Shown: positions 50,818 through 59,067 of the stretch, in pieces
Numbering within the stretch: position 1 is the stretch's first letter
Layout of the letters: each line of letters opens with the position of its first letter
Source of the DNA: Phytomonospora sp040655735
GTDB lineage: Bacteria; Actinomycetota; Actinomycetes; Mycobacteriales; Micromonosporaceae
NCBI RefSeq assembly: GCF_040655735.1
Contig: NZ_JBFAKK010000005.1
Location: forward strand, 186,001-250,000
Reading direction: 5' to 3'
DNA length: 64,000 nucleotides
Notes under the pieces: model-generated
Told to the model about the DNA's origin: nothing
What the model saw: the letters and a program-made list of their open reading frames with translations, nothing else
The model's database searches: none
Program-made: the position numbers and the translations under genes

Positions 50818-51240
50818 TCACGCATTGGGGGTCGCCACACTGATCTGCGCCAGCGCCGAGTTCGGTTCGCGCTCGACGGCCAGATCCCCGAGCGACACGA
50901 TCCCCACCGGAGTGCCGTCGGTCTCGCAGACCGGGAGCCTGCGAATGCTCAGTTCCCGCATCACCCGCACCGCGTGGTCGGCCGGATCGTCCGGACCGAC
51001 GCACGCGGGCTGAGGTGTGGCGAGGTCACCGACGCGGGCGAGATCCATGTCCGCGCCGGTGGCAAGACCGCGTACGACGATGTCGCGGTCGGTGACGATG
51101 CCCCGCAGCTCACCGCCGGACATGACCAGGACGTCGCCGATGTCGTGGTCGCGCATGCGTTGCGCGGCCACGGTCACCGGGGTGTCCGCGGGAACGCAGA
51201 CGGGGTCGCGTGTCATGACGTTGCGCACGAGCTGTGCCAT
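50818..51240 (-). CDS. CBS-domain-pair protein
   Basis: A 140-residue protein made of two CBS domains: VMTRDPVCVPADTPVTVAAQRMRDHDIGDVLVM...GIVTDRDIVVRGL and TPQPACVGPDDPADHAVRVMRELSIRRLPVCE...GIVSLGDLA, as in hypoxic-response protein 1-like proteins. CBS pairs bind adenine nucleotides and sense energy state. A weaker SigB-like promoter (GCAT, 15 bp, GGGTAG) lies on the reverse strand at the end of the sigma-factor gene, about 50 bp upstream. Confidence 0.92.
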   Translation of the reverse strand: MAQLVRNVMTRDPVCVPADTPVTVAAQRMRDHDIGDVLVMSGGELRGIVTDRDIVVRGLATGADMDLARVGDLATPQPACVGPDDPADHAVRVMRELSIRRLPVCETDGTPVGIVSLGDLAVEREPNSALAQISVATPNA

Positions 51241-51281
51241 TCGGGGGCCTCCCTAGGTATGACTACTTCCCTGGGAGAGGA

Positions 51282-52136
51282 CTACCCATTGCGGGCCGAA
51301 GCATGCTCGGCGCCATCCCGCATCCACTCGCGCATACGGGTGAGGTTGCGGCTGATCAGACGCGAGACGTGCATCTGCGAGAGGTGCACCTTCGACGCGA
51401 TCTGCGACTGCGTCATGCCGTCGAAGAAGCGCATCTTGAGGATGTTGCGCTCGCGGTCGGGGAGCTTGGCGAGCAGCGGCTCCACCGCGACGCGGGCCTC
51501 GGCGGCCTCCAGCGCGGGGTCCTCGTTGCCGACCATGTCGATGATCTCGCGACCGCCGTCGTGCTCGGTCGGGGTGTGCAGCGACATCGCCGCGTAGGCG
51601 TGCGCGCAGCCCATTCCGTCGCGGACGGTCTCGGCGTCGAGGCCGAGGTGCTCGGCGAGGTCGTCGACGGTCGGCGTGCGGCCGAGCTGCTGGCTCAGCG
51701 GGTCGATCGAGGAGTTGACGTTGACCATCGCCTCCTGGAGGCGACGCGGGACGCGCATGCTCCAGCCCTTGTCCCGGAAGTGGCGCTTGAGCTCACCCAG
51801 GATCGTGGGGACGGCGTAGCCGATGAAGCCGCTGCCGCGCTCGGGGTCGAAGCCCTCGACCGACTTGAGCAGTCCGACGCGGGCGACCTGCGTGAGGTCC
51901 TCCAGGGGCTCGCCGCGGTGGGCGAATCGCCGCGCGAGGCGGTCGGCGAGCGGGAGGGTCTTGCTGACGATCTCGTTGCGGAGGGGGATCCGCTTGGGGT
52001 CGCCCGAGGGGAGGGCGGCCAGCTCGTCGAGCGAACGGCGGACGCCGTCGTCGACCAGGTCCGTCTGGGGACGGGAGGGGCGGATGGTACGGGCGGTACC
52101 GGTGGTACGAGGGGTGCGTTCAACGATCGTGGACAT
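51282..52136 (-). CDS. SigB/SigF-type RNA polymerase sigma factor
   Basis: A 284-residue sigma-70 factor of the stress/sporulation SigB-SigF-SigG group: region 2 (LADRLARRFAHRGEPLEDLTQVARVGLLKSVEGFDPERGSGFIGYAVPTILGELKRHFRDKGW, seen in parts such as GYAVPTILGELKRHFRD), region 3 LGRTPTVDDLAEHLGLD and region 4 LPDRERNILKMRFFDGMTQSQIA. I start it at ATG 52136 because GGAGGT is eight bases upstream; the ATG at 52151 lacks one. No anti-sigma factor gene adjoins it. Promoters of the matching consensus flank several neighbouring genes, so it probably drives them. Confidence 0.93.
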   Translation of the reverse strand: MSTIVERTPRTTGTARTIRPSRPQTDLVDDGVRRSLDELAALPSGDPKRIPLRNEIVSKTLPLADRLARRFAHRGEPLEDLTQVARVGLLKSVEGFDPERGSGFIGYAVPTILGELKRHFRDKGWSMRVPRRLQEAMVNVNSSIDPLSQQLGRTPTVDDLAEHLGLDAETVRDGMGCAHAYAAMSLHTPTEHDGGREIIDMVGNEDPALEAAEARVAVEPLLAKLPDRERNILKMRFFDGMTQSQIASKVHLSQMHVSRLISRNLTRMREWMRDGAEHASARNG

Positions 52137-52492
52137 GTGGTCCACCTCCATCGAGGGAGAGGCTGCTCCGCACGGGCATACATAGCCAAGGCATGCGGGA
52201 AGCAGTAGATCTAAAGTCGGCGCCCGCTGCTGGAGCGCCTCGCGGGTCGACCATCCGTGGCGAAGGTCGCGTCTACCGCGTTCCGGCGGGAAATCCCCGC
52301 CTCGCGAGGCGATGGTCATCGAAGCCGGGTTTGGACTTCGGATACCGATCGGTCGCTTGGGAAGGACTCTACCAAGTTCTCACGCCGATGGGAAGTCTTG
52401 GGGTCAAGCTAACTTCGCGTAACGGGATGAACGCATAGAAAAGGCCGGTGCCTCATGGGCACCGGCCGCCGGCATGTGGATGGATCGTTCGG
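52137..52492. other. Intergenic region upstream of the sigma-factor gene
   Basis: About 356 bp with no supported gene. It must contain the sigma-factor promoter, but I find no GTTT/GGGTA pair in the right orientation, so the gene is probably not driven by its own class of promoter from here. At its right end lies the terminator of the GPGG-motif gene. Confidence 0.45.
52443..52467 (-). terminator. Rho-independent terminator of the GPGG-motif gene
   Basis: A perfect 10-bp stem (GGCCGGTGCC) with a TCATG-type loop, followed on the reverse strand by TTTTC. It lies 26 bp after the small gene's stop. Confidence 0.8.
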
Positions 52493-52636
52493 CTAGGTGA
52501 AGATACTTACTCCACCGGGTCCTACCAGCAGCCCAATGATGATGAGCACGATGCCCCAGAGGAGCTGCCGACGGAACAGGGCGACGATCCCCGCTACTAC
52601 GAGGATCACGGCGAGAATCCAGAGCAAAAATTCCAT
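52493..52636 (-). CDS. GPGG-motif small membrane protein
   Basis: A 47-residue protein, MEFLLWILAVILVVAGIVAL followed by FRRQLLWGIVLIIIGLLV and the C-terminal GPGGVSIFT. Two hydrophobic helices and the closing GPGG-x-SIF motif define a small actinobacterial family of unknown role. It is too short for routine gene calling but has a terminator with U-run downstream. A SigB-type promoter (52646-52670) ends nine bases before the ATG, so the transcript is probably nearly leaderless. It is divergent from the ANTAR/PP2C-like gene. Confidence 0.85.
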   Translation of the reverse strand: MEFLLWILAVILVVAGIVALFRRQLLWGIVLIIIGLLVGPGGVSIFT

Positions 52637-52645
52637 GACCACTGG

Positions 52646-52670
52646 TTACCCCCCGCCTGACGATCGAAAC
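52646..52670 (-). promoter_or_regulatory. SigB-type promoter of the GPGG-motif gene
   Basis: Reverse strand GTTT (52670-52667), 15-bp spacer, GGGTAA (52651-52646). Only nine bases separate the -10 box from ATG 52636. Confidence 0.75.
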
Positions 52671-52748
52671 ACACGTTCTTCGATGGGTGCTTCGCCCCTT
52701 GATCGACTTCGACTGGACAAGGCGCGGGTTTTCCGCTCAACTGAACGC

Positions 52749-55109
52749 GTGACCGAGTCCGTTGAACCATCAGGCGACGCCCTTGAGACGTTGTCGAACA
52801 CCGTGGCCAAGCTGCGCAAAGAGCGCGACGGCCTACGACGTGCCATGCGTAACAGGGCCGTCATCGAGCAGGCGAAGGGAATCCTCTCCGAGCGTCTGTC
52901 GGTGAGCCCCGAGGACGCCTTCGCCCAGCTCATCGAGCTGTCCACGCACTCCAACGTCAAACTGGCCGAACTCGCCGCCGCGCTGGTCGCCGGGCGGACC
53001 CCGGGCCTCGACTCCGTCGACGCCCCCGAAGTCGCCGGAGCCGAGGTCCTCACGCGTTTCCCCCAGCCCACCAACGAGGTAAGCGGATACGCCGCCGACC
53101 TCGCCGAGAACCTCGCCGAGCCCACCGCCCGCCACCGTCTCCTCGCCGGTCGCATCGAGTCGGCGCTGACCTTCGACGAGATCGCCGAGGCGGTCGCCGC
53201 CTCCACCCTCGGCTGGCCCACCCCCGCCACCGCCGTACTGATGCTCCTCGACGTCGACGGCGCCCTCCGCCTCGCCGGAGCCAGCGGCCTCCCGACCGAG
53301 GCCCGCAGCCAGTGGTCGCGCGTACCGCCCATCGAGGGCCTGCCCATGGTCGAGGCCGTCCGCCTCCGCCGTGCGGTACTGATCACAGACCCTGAGACGC
53401 TGCGCACCGAATTCCCCACCACGGTGGCGCCCAACTCCACACAGGGACTCGTCGCGCTTCCCCTCATCGCCGACGGCAGCGTCCTGGGCGTGCTCGAACT
53501 GTTCTGGGAGCAGAAGGTCACCCTCGACGACGACGGCTACACCTATCTACTGGGACTTGCCGGACCCGTCTCGCAGCGCTGCGCCCACCTCGCGGCCATC
53601 GACGTCTTCGGCGGCCGCGACGACGAGGCCGGCGGCAACGCCTCGGTCCTCCCGCTCGTCCTCGACGCGCTCGCCGAGCCCGTGGTGCTCCTCGCGCCCA
53701 TCTACGGAGACGACGACCAGATCGTCGACTTCCAGGTCCAGGCCTCCAGCGGTCCCGCCCGCGACCTCGCCGCGGGCGAGGATCTCGGCGACTCGGCCGG
53801 CAGCCTCATCACCTTCCTTCCCCGCCTGGGCAGCCAGCGGCTCGTCCCGTGGCTCACCGAGGTCGCCGAGAGCGGCGAGCAGCGCGTCCTCAAGGGCGTA
53901 TACGTCGACGCGGCGATCGAGGGGACCCGGGGCACCTACTCCGTCGACCTGCACGCCACCCGCCTGTGGGACCGCGTGCTGGTGACCGGCAAGGTCCACC
54001 AGGACTCCGACCTCCTCTACGACCAGCTGCTGCTGTCGGAGGAGGCCACCGGCACCGGCTCCTTCCGCTGGGACCTCAACACCGGGCAGACGCTGTGGTC
54101 GCCGGGCATGTACCGGCTCGTCGGCCGTGATCCCGGGCAGGGACCGCTGCCGACCGCCGAGGTCGGCGAGCTCATCGACCCGGCCGACCTGCAGGCCCTT
54201 GTCGCCGAGATCGACGAGACGCTCGTCAAGGGCCTGCCCCTCAGCGTCCAGGTTCGCGGGGCGGGTCCGGTCAAGGGGCGGCACTTCCTGCTGGAGGTGG
54301 TCGCGATCCAGGAGGACGGCGCGCTGGTCTGCGTGACCGGCACCTGCCTGGACATCACCGACTCCAGCGCCCTGGCCGCCCGCCTGAAGAAGAGTCAGGG
54401 CGACGTCGCCGCCGGGCAGGTGCAGCTGGACTCGCGCGACAGCCTCCTCGACGTCCTGTCGGCGCCGGCGGCCCGGCTCGACCTGCCCGGGTTCGCCATC
54501 CGGGGCCTGATCACCGGCCCGGCCACGCCGGTCCTGAACTGCTGGTACGACAACGTCGAGCTCCCCGACGGCCGGGTACTGCTCATCGTCGGCGAGGTGC
54601 ACGGCGCCGACGCCGCCGCGGCCTGCCAGCGGCTGCGGCACGCCGCGGTCGCCTACGGGCTGGCCGGGCTGACCCCCGGCGCGCTGCTCACCGCGCTGAA
54701 CACGCTGTCGGCGCGGCTCGAGTCGGGCCGGACCGCCGCGATCACCGTCGTGGTCGTCGACGCCGCCGCCAAGACCGCCGCGTGGGCCGCGGCCGGTCAG
54801 GGCGCCCTGATCCGCTGCTCCGCCGGCGCCGCCGGGCAGGTCATCCCGGGCGCGCTGGGGCTGCCGGTCGGGTCGGCGGACGGGCTCGTCTACAACGACA
54901 ACGAGGCCGCGCTGCGGACCGGCGACCGGCTCGTCCTGTTCACCGACGGCGTCATCAACGGCGACGGCGTCAACCCCGCCGTCGCGCTCGGTGCCCTGCT
55001 GTCCTGCGAGCACTCCGAGCCGGCCGAAATTCTCGACGACCTGCGCGAGCGGTCCGGCGCCGGCCGCGGCAGGGAACTCTGCCTGGTCGCCGGGGTGGTG
55101 ACCGAATAG
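52749..55109 (+). CDS. ANTAR-GAF-PAS-PP2C(SpoIIE)-like signalling protein, phosphatase motifs degraded
   Basis: About 786 residues. An N-terminal ANTAR-like domain (AMRNRAVIEQAKGILSERLS, SPEDAFAQLIELSTHSNVKLAELAAALV) is followed by a GAF domain (about 110-290), PAS-like domains (about 300-560; GSFRWDLNTGQTLWSPGMYRLVG) and a C-terminal SpoIIE-type domain. In the latter the metal-binding GGDWYD and GDVxGHG motifs read LNCWYD and GEVHGAD, and the final Asp-rich motif is GRELCLV; only LFTDGV is intact. It may be a pseudophosphatase. GTG 52749 is my start; ATG 52683 is in frame, and neither has a good Shine-Dalgarno. Such proteins usually regulate stress sigma factors through anti-sigma antagonists. 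Confidence 0.85.
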   Translation: MTESVEPSGDALETLSNTVAKLRKERDGLRRAMRNRAVIEQAKGILSERLSVSPEDAFAQLIELSTHSNVKLAELAAALVAGRTPGLDSVDAPEVAGAEVLTRFPQPTNEVSGYAADLAENLAEPTARHRLLAGRIESALTFDEIAEAVAASTLGWPTPATAVLMLLDVDGALRLAGASGLPTEARSQWSRVPPIEGLPMVEAVRLRRAVLITDPETLRTEFPTTVAPNSTQGLVALPLIADGSVLGVLELFWEQKVTLDDDGYTYLLGLAGPVSQRCAHLAAIDVFGGRDDEAGGNASVLPLVLDALAEPVVLLAPIYGDDDQIVDFQVQASSGPARDLAAGEDLGDSAGSLITFLPRLGSQRLVPWLTEVAESGEQRVLKGVYVDAAIEGTRGTYSVDLHATRLWDRVLVTGKVHQDSDLLYDQLLLSEEATGTGSFRWDLNTGQTLWSPGMYRLVGRDPGQGPLPTAEVGELIDPADLQALVAEIDETLVKGLPLSVQVRGAGPVKGRHFLLEVVAIQEDGALVCVTGTCLDITDSSALAARLKKSQGDVAAGQVQLDSRDSLLDVLSAPAARLDLPGFAIRGLITGPATPVLNCWYDNVELPDGRVLLIVGEVHGADAAAACQRLRHAAVAYGLAGLTPGALLTALNTLSARLESGRTAAITVVVVDAAAKTAAWAAAGQGALIRCSAGAAGQVIPGALGLPVGSADGLVYNDNEAALRTGDRLVLFTDGVINGDGVNPAVALGALLSCEHSEPAEILDDLRERSGAGRGRELCLVAGVVTE

Positions 55110-55113
55110 CAAG

Positions 55114-55146
55114 GCGGAGACCGGCCCGAACCGGGCCGGTCTCCGC
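55114..55146. terminator. Hairpin terminator after the PP2C-like gene
   Basis: A perfect 15-bp stem (GCGGAGACCGGCCCG) with a three-base AAC loop, four bases after the stop codon. Confidence 0.75.
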
Positions 55147-55194
55147 GGCCCCTTTCCGGGGACGCCGCAGGGGCTCGGACGGCATCATGGGTGG

Positions 55195-56997
55195 ATGCCA
55201 CTGCCGATTGAGCAATACGCGCTGCTCGGGGACCTGACCACCGCCGCACTGGTCGGGCTTGACGGCTCGATCGACTGGTTGTGCCTGCCCCGCTTCGACT
55301 CCGGCGCGGTCTTCGCCGCCATCCTCGGCGACGCCGAGAACGGCCGCTGGAAGATCGCGCCCACCGACGAGCGCGCCACCGCGCGCCGCCGCTACGTCGG
55401 GGCCTCGCTGGTCCTGGAGACCGAGTTCAGCACCCCCGACGGCAAGGTCCGGATCACCGACTTCATGCCCCCGCGCGACCGCCGGGCCGACCTCTTCCGC
55501 CGTGTCGAGGGCATCGAGGGCGACGTCGAGATGGGCCAGGAGTTCGTGCTGCGCTTCGACTACGGCCGAGTTCGGCCGTGGGTGCGGCGGGTGCACGACC
55601 ACGAGGGCCGCGAGGCGATCAGCGCCGTCGCCGGACCCGACGCGATCTGCCTGCGCGGCGACGTCCTCCCCGACGCCGTCGACCACCGGCACTCGGGCAC
55701 CTTCACCGTCCGCAAGGGACAGGTCCTCGACTTCTCGTTGACCTGGTACCCCTCGCACCAAAGGCTTCCACGCTGCCACGACACCGACGAGCGGCTGTCG
55801 GCGACCATGGGTTACTGGCACGCGTGGGCCGAACGCTGTAGCTACAACGGGCCCTACCACGACGTCGTGCTGCGCTCCCTGCTGACGCTCAAGGCCCTGA
55901 CCTTCGCCGAGACCGGCGGGATGGTCGCCGCGCCGACGACGTCGCTGCCCGAACAGGTCGGCGGACCGCGCAACTGGGACTACCGCTTCTGCTGGCTGCG
56001 CGACGCGGCCCTGTCGCTGCAATCCCTGCTGGACACCGGATTCCGCGACGAGGCCCGCGCCTGGCGGGCGTGGCTGCTGCGCACCGTCGCCGGTGACCCC
56101 GAGGACCTGCAGATCATGTACGGCATCGGCGGCGAGCGGCGCCTTTCGGAGTGGACCGCCGACTGGCTGCCCGGCTACTTCGGCTCCGCACCGGTGCGCA
56201 TCGGCAACGCCGCCCACGGACAGGTCCAGTTCGACGTCTACGGCGAGGTCATGGACGCCCTCGCCGTCGCGCGCGACCGGGGCCTCCACGAGGACGACTT
56301 CTCCTGGCCGCTCCAGGCGACCCTCATCGACAGCCTCGCCGATCGCTGGCACCAGCCCGACAGCGGGATCTGGGAGATGCGCGGCGAGCCGCGCCGCTTC
56401 ACGCACTCCCGGGTCATGAGCTGGGTCGCCTTCGACCGGGCGGTGAAGGCCTGCGAGAAGCACAAACTGCCCGGCAACCTCGAACACTGGCGCAAGGTCC
56501 GCGCCGAGATCCACGCCGAGGTGCTCGCCAAGGGCTTCGACCCCGAACTCAACACCTTCACCCAGTACTACGGATCGAAGACCGTCGACGCGTCCCTCCT
56601 CAAGATCGGCACGGTGGGCTTCCTGCCCAAGGACGACCCGCGCGTGCTCGGAACCATCGCCGCCGTCGACCAGGAACTGCGGCAGGGTCCGCTCGTGTGG
56701 CGCTACCTCACCAACGCCATCACGGCCGAAGGGGCGGTCGACGGACTGCCGCCCGGCGAGGGCGCCTTCCTCGCGTGCAGCTTCTGGCTCGTGCAGGCGC
56801 TCGCCGAGGGCGGCCGCCGAGAGGAGGCCGTCGAGCTCTTCGAGGAACTGCTCGGCCTCGCCAGCGACCTGGGCCTGTTCGCCGAGGAGTACGACCCGCA
56901 CATCTCGCGCCAGGTCGGCAACTTCCCGCAGGCCTTCAGCCACCTCACCCTCGTGCACGCGGCGCTCGCGCTCGGAGGCCGCCAAGACCAGGAGTGA
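55195..56997 (+). CDS. Glycoside hydrolase family 15 protein (glucoamylase/trehalase-like)
   Basis: A 600-residue cytoplasmic enzyme: N-terminal beta domain starting PIEQYALLGDLTTAALVGLDGSIDWLCLPRFDSG and an (alpha/alpha)6 barrel. It has GGPRNWDYRFCWLRDAALS, IWEMRGEPRRFTHSRVMSWVAFDRA (general-acid Glu) and DGLPPGEGAFLACSFWLVQAL (general-base Glu). This is the layout of the actinobacterial GH15 trehalase, but glucoamylase-like members look alike, so substrate is left open. Trehalose turnover would fit the stress context. ATG 55195. Confidence 0.9.
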   Translation: MPLPIEQYALLGDLTTAALVGLDGSIDWLCLPRFDSGAVFAAILGDAENGRWKIAPTDERATARRRYVGASLVLETEFSTPDGKVRITDFMPPRDRRADLFRRVEGIEGDVEMGQEFVLRFDYGRVRPWVRRVHDHEGREAISAVAGPDAICLRGDVLPDAVDHRHSGTFTVRKGQVLDFSLTWYPSHQRLPRCHDTDERLSATMGYWHAWAERCSYNGPYHDVVLRSLLTLKALTFAETGGMVAAPTTSLPEQVGGPRNWDYRFCWLRDAALSLQSLLDTGFRDEARAWRAWLLRTVAGDPEDLQIMYGIGGERRLSEWTADWLPGYFGSAPVRIGNAAHGQVQFDVYGEVMDALAVARDRGLHEDDFSWPLQATLIDSLADRWHQPDSGIWEMRGEPRRFTHSRVMSWVAFDRAVKACEKHKLPGNLEHWRKVRAEIHAEVLAKGFDPELNTFTQYYGSKTVDASLLKIGTVGFLPKDDPRVLGTIAAVDQELRQGPLVWRYLTNAITAEGAVDGLPPGEGAFLACSFWLVQALAEGGRREEAVELFEELLGLASDLGLFAEEYDPHISRQVGNFPQAFSHLTLVHAALALGGRQDQE

Positions 56998-57060
56998 CGG
57001 TTCAGCTTTCCGGGGAGTCCCTTCGGGCCGACGTGCGGCGGATCCGCGGGGCGGCGCGCC

Positions 57061-57498
57061 TCACCCGCGTGCCGCCAGACGCGCCGCCGCGCACAGCAGC
57101 TCGTCGAGTTCCCCGTCGCCGATCGGCGGCACCGACAGCAGGTGGAAGACCAGCAGCAGCTCCAGCCGCGAGACCGCCTCGGCCGTGACGGGCTCGGCGA
57201 ATCCCTCGGCGCGGCCGAGGGCGGTCGCGACCAGTACCGCGGCGGCCCGGGTCTCGAAGACCTCGCCGGCGGGGTCCAGATGGGCCCTGACCTCGGTGAC
57301 CAGACCGGCGACGAGGTGCGGCTCGGTGCCCTCGGGGAACCTGCGCGCCACCGAGAGGTAGAACAGCGCCGCGAGGTAGCGGCCGCGTCCGCGCCCGGTG
57401 CCGCGCAGTTCCATGTCGGCGACCAGGCGCCGCCCTTCGTGGAAGCGGCCGCGGACGAGCAGCCGTGCCAGGGTCTGGAATTCGTCGTACGCTGTCAT
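57061..57498 (-). CDS. Hypothetical protein, 145 residues
   Basis: A soluble, mostly helical protein: MTAYDEFQTLARLLVRGRFHEGRRLVADMELRGTG, YLAALFYLSVARRF and ELLLVFHLLSVPPIGDGELDELL. I recognise no family. It is supported by coding-like composition, a clear ATG at 57498 and a SigB-like promoter upstream (57547-57571). The promoter suggests a stress role without indicating what it does. Confidence 0.65.
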   Translation of the reverse strand: MTAYDEFQTLARLLVRGRFHEGRRLVADMELRGTGRGRGRYLAALFYLSVARRFPEGTEPHLVAGLVTEVRAHLDPAGEVFETRAAAVLVATALGRAEGFAEPVTAEAVSRLELLLVFHLLSVPPIGDGELDELLCAAARLAARG

Positions 57499-57980
57499 GA
57501 TCGACCACCCGAATCCGAGGGGACCGCCGCGGCGAGGGACGTGGGCAGACCCATTCTCCGGTCGCCGAAACGGTCATTCGGGCACGGCGTCGGCGATCGG
57601 ACAAGCCGCGAAGTGCCTTTCGGCGGCCGAGCAGGCGTAATGAGTCGGAAATCGGTCAGTAGACGACTCTTCTCGCACCAAGACCGCTCATTCGGGCGTG
57701 CTCTCAGTTATGAACACTGTGCAGCGGCTTTCTCACGCCGAAGAGTTCGCCGAGGCCGTGCGGACGGAATGGGCGCCGGTCGGGTCACGATCGGTTAATT
57801 GCGGCCACTTGTGTAGACAAGTTCGCTGGTCAGGGGTGTTCCCGTCCCGGTGAATCTCAAGCGTGAGTGTCAACTTGACGACCGCCAATTCCCATTCGGC
57901 GTGCTGAAGTTGGGTCCAATCGCAACCGCCGCCGGGTGGCAGAGCACCACCCGGCCGGATAACTAGGAGCACACCGTCCA
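57499..57980. other. Intergenic region with regulatory repeats
   Basis: No supported gene in about 480 bp, which is clearly less GC-rich than its surroundings. It holds TCATTCGGGC directly repeated (57574-57583, 57688-57697), the inverted repeat ACTTGT-GTAG-ACAAGT (57807-57822), and a hairpin CCGGGTGG/CCACCCGG (57932-57954) in the leader of the next gene. A 47-codon frame from ATG 57710 has no Shine-Dalgarno and I do not accept it. Confidence 0.5.
57547..57571 (-). promoter_or_regulatory. SigB-like promoter of the 145-residue protein gene
   Basis: Reverse strand GTTT (57571-57568), 15-bp spacer, GGGTCT (57552-57547), one mismatch in the -10 box, about 48 bp upstream of ATG 57498. Confidence 0.55.
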
Positions 57981-58169
57981 ATGAAGACTCCAGCGACCGG
58001 CCGCCCGAGGACGGTCGAGGATCGAATCATCGATCACGATGCCGGACACATTCACGCACCCAACCCGGATGGTCTCTGCAAGGACGACGGACTGCCCTAC
58101 CCCTGCCCGATCGTCAGGGCCGTGGCGGCGGGGGCCGTGCCGCCGCGAGCCCCGGCGGAGCGGGGCTAG
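57981..58169 (+). CDS. Hypothetical small protein, 62 residues
   Basis: MKTPATGRPRTVEDRIIDHD, then AGHIHAPNPDGLCKDDGLPYPCPIVRAVA. The two cysteines flanking a GLPYPCP motif recur in small actinobacterial proteins I cannot name. Start ATG 57981 has TAGGAG upstream and the gene is closed by a terminator at 58185-58217. A leader hairpin at 57932-57954 precedes it. Confidence 0.6.
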   Translation: MKTPATGRPRTVEDRIIDHDAGHIHAPNPDGLCKDDGLPYPCPIVRAVAAGAVPPRAPAERG

Positions 58170-58184
58170 CCCCTCCCCTCCTGA

Positions 58185-58217
58185 AGGGTCCACGGCTGGT
58201 GGGGCCGTGGACCCTTT
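58185..58217 (+). terminator. Hairpin terminator of the 62-residue protein gene
   Basis: A 13-bp stem (AAGGGTCCACGGC) with a seven-base loop ends in CTTTCTCC, 15 bp after the stop codon. Confidence 0.75.
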
Positions 58218-58280
58218 CTCCGTGTTCGGCGTTTACCGCGCTCGGGTCCCCCCGTCGGGTGATAGTGAAGGTCGGTGCCG

Positions 58281-58306
58281 GTTTCGCACCGGTCCTCACG
58301 GGGTAT
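58281..58306 (+). promoter_or_regulatory. SigB-type promoter of the holin-like/DUF3618/DUF4235/YihY operon
   Basis: GTTT (58281-58284), 16-bp spacer, GGGTAT (58301-58306), a perfect match to the stress-sigma consensus, 27 bp upstream of ATG 58334. Confidence 0.85.
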
Positions 58307-58333
58307 CCCCACGGTCACCGGAGGGAGCGCATC

Positions 58334-58747
58334 ATGACCGACACGGCGGGCCGAGCGCCCGCGGCGGAAGCATCGACAGCCGAGCTGGTCCGCCGCGCCA
58401 CAGAGCAGATGTCCCACCTGATACGTGACGAACTGGCGCTCGCGCGCGCCGAGATGGCCCATAAAGGGCGCTCGGCCGGGCTGGGCATAGGCCTGTTCGG
58501 CGGCGGTGGGCTGCTCGCCCTCTACGGCCTCGGCGTCCTTCTCGCCGCGGCGGTCCTGGCACTGGCGCTGGTGATGCCGGCGTGGCTGGCGGCGCTCCTG
58601 GTGGGTGTCGCCGTGCTGGTCGTCGCCGGGATTCTGGCCCTCGTCGGCCGGTCGCGCGTGAAGGAGGCCGTCCCGCTCAAACCGACCGAGACGGCCGAGA
58701 GCGTGCAGGCCGACATCGACGAGATCAAGGAGAGGAGCGGCAGATGA
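58334..58747 (+). CDS. Phage-holin-family-like (PF07332) membrane protein
   Basis: A 137-residue protein: amphipathic N-terminal helix (STAELVRRATEQMSHLIRDELALARAEMAHKG) then two membrane helices (LGIGLFGGGGLLALYGLGVLLAAAVLALAL and AALLVGVAVLVVAGILALVG) and a short acidic tail. Despite the family name it is a chromosomal envelope-stress protein in actinomycetes. GGAGGGAG precedes ATG 58334. Its stop overlaps the DUF3618 start (ATGA). Confidence 0.88.
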   Translation: MTDTAGRAPAAEASTAELVRRATEQMSHLIRDELALARAEMAHKGRSAGLGIGLFGGGGLLALYGLGVLLAAAVLALALVMPAWLAALLVGVAVLVVAGILALVGRSRVKEAVPLKPTETAESVQADIDEIKERSGR

Positions 58748-59067
58748 GCTTCGAGGATCCCTCGATCCGTCGTGCGACCGTGGCGAAACCCGAACCGGAG
58801 ACGCCACCGGACATCGACGACATCAGGGCCGACATCGCCGTCACGCGCGCCGAGCTCGGCGACACCGTCGAGGCCCTCACCGCGAAGCTGGACGTGAAGG
58901 CTCGCGCGGGCAAGGCGCTCCACGAAGTACGCGAGTCCATCGAGGACCGTGCGGCCACCGGTGTGCGAGTACTGCACGACATTCCCGCGGCGGCCCTCGT
59001 CGTCGCGTTGGGGGCGGCCGTCGCGGTCGGCCTCATGATCTGGCGTGGACTTGGAGGTAAACGGTGA
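58744..59067 (+). CDS. DUF3618 family protein
   Basis: A 107-residue protein with the DUF3618 signature DIDDIRADIAVTRAELGDTVEALTAKLDVKARAGKALHE and one C-terminal membrane helix (LVVALGAAVAVGLMIW). The helical N-terminal part probably forms a coiled coil at the membrane. It is translationally coupled on both sides (ATGA at its start, GTGA at its end). No biochemical function is known. Confidence 0.9.
   Translation: MSFEDPSIRRATVAKPEPETPPDIDDIRADIAVTRAELGDTVEALTAKLDVKARAGKALHEVRESIEDRAATGVRVLHDIPAAALVVALGAAVAVGLMIWRGLGGKR

Noticed and set aside
52193..52438. An 81-codon + strand frame upstream of the sigma-factor gene
   Set aside because: No ribosome-binding site and no protein-like pattern; it lies in the sigma-factor leader region.
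57710..57853. A 47-codon frame starting MNTVQRLSHAEEF
   Set aside because: No Shine-Dalgarno, no similarity I recognise, and it overlaps regulatory repeats.
58334..58747. Phage lysis cassette from the holin-like gene
   Set aside because: The neighbours are DUF3618, DUF4235 and YihY stress proteins with a SigB-type promoter, not endolysin or other phage genes.
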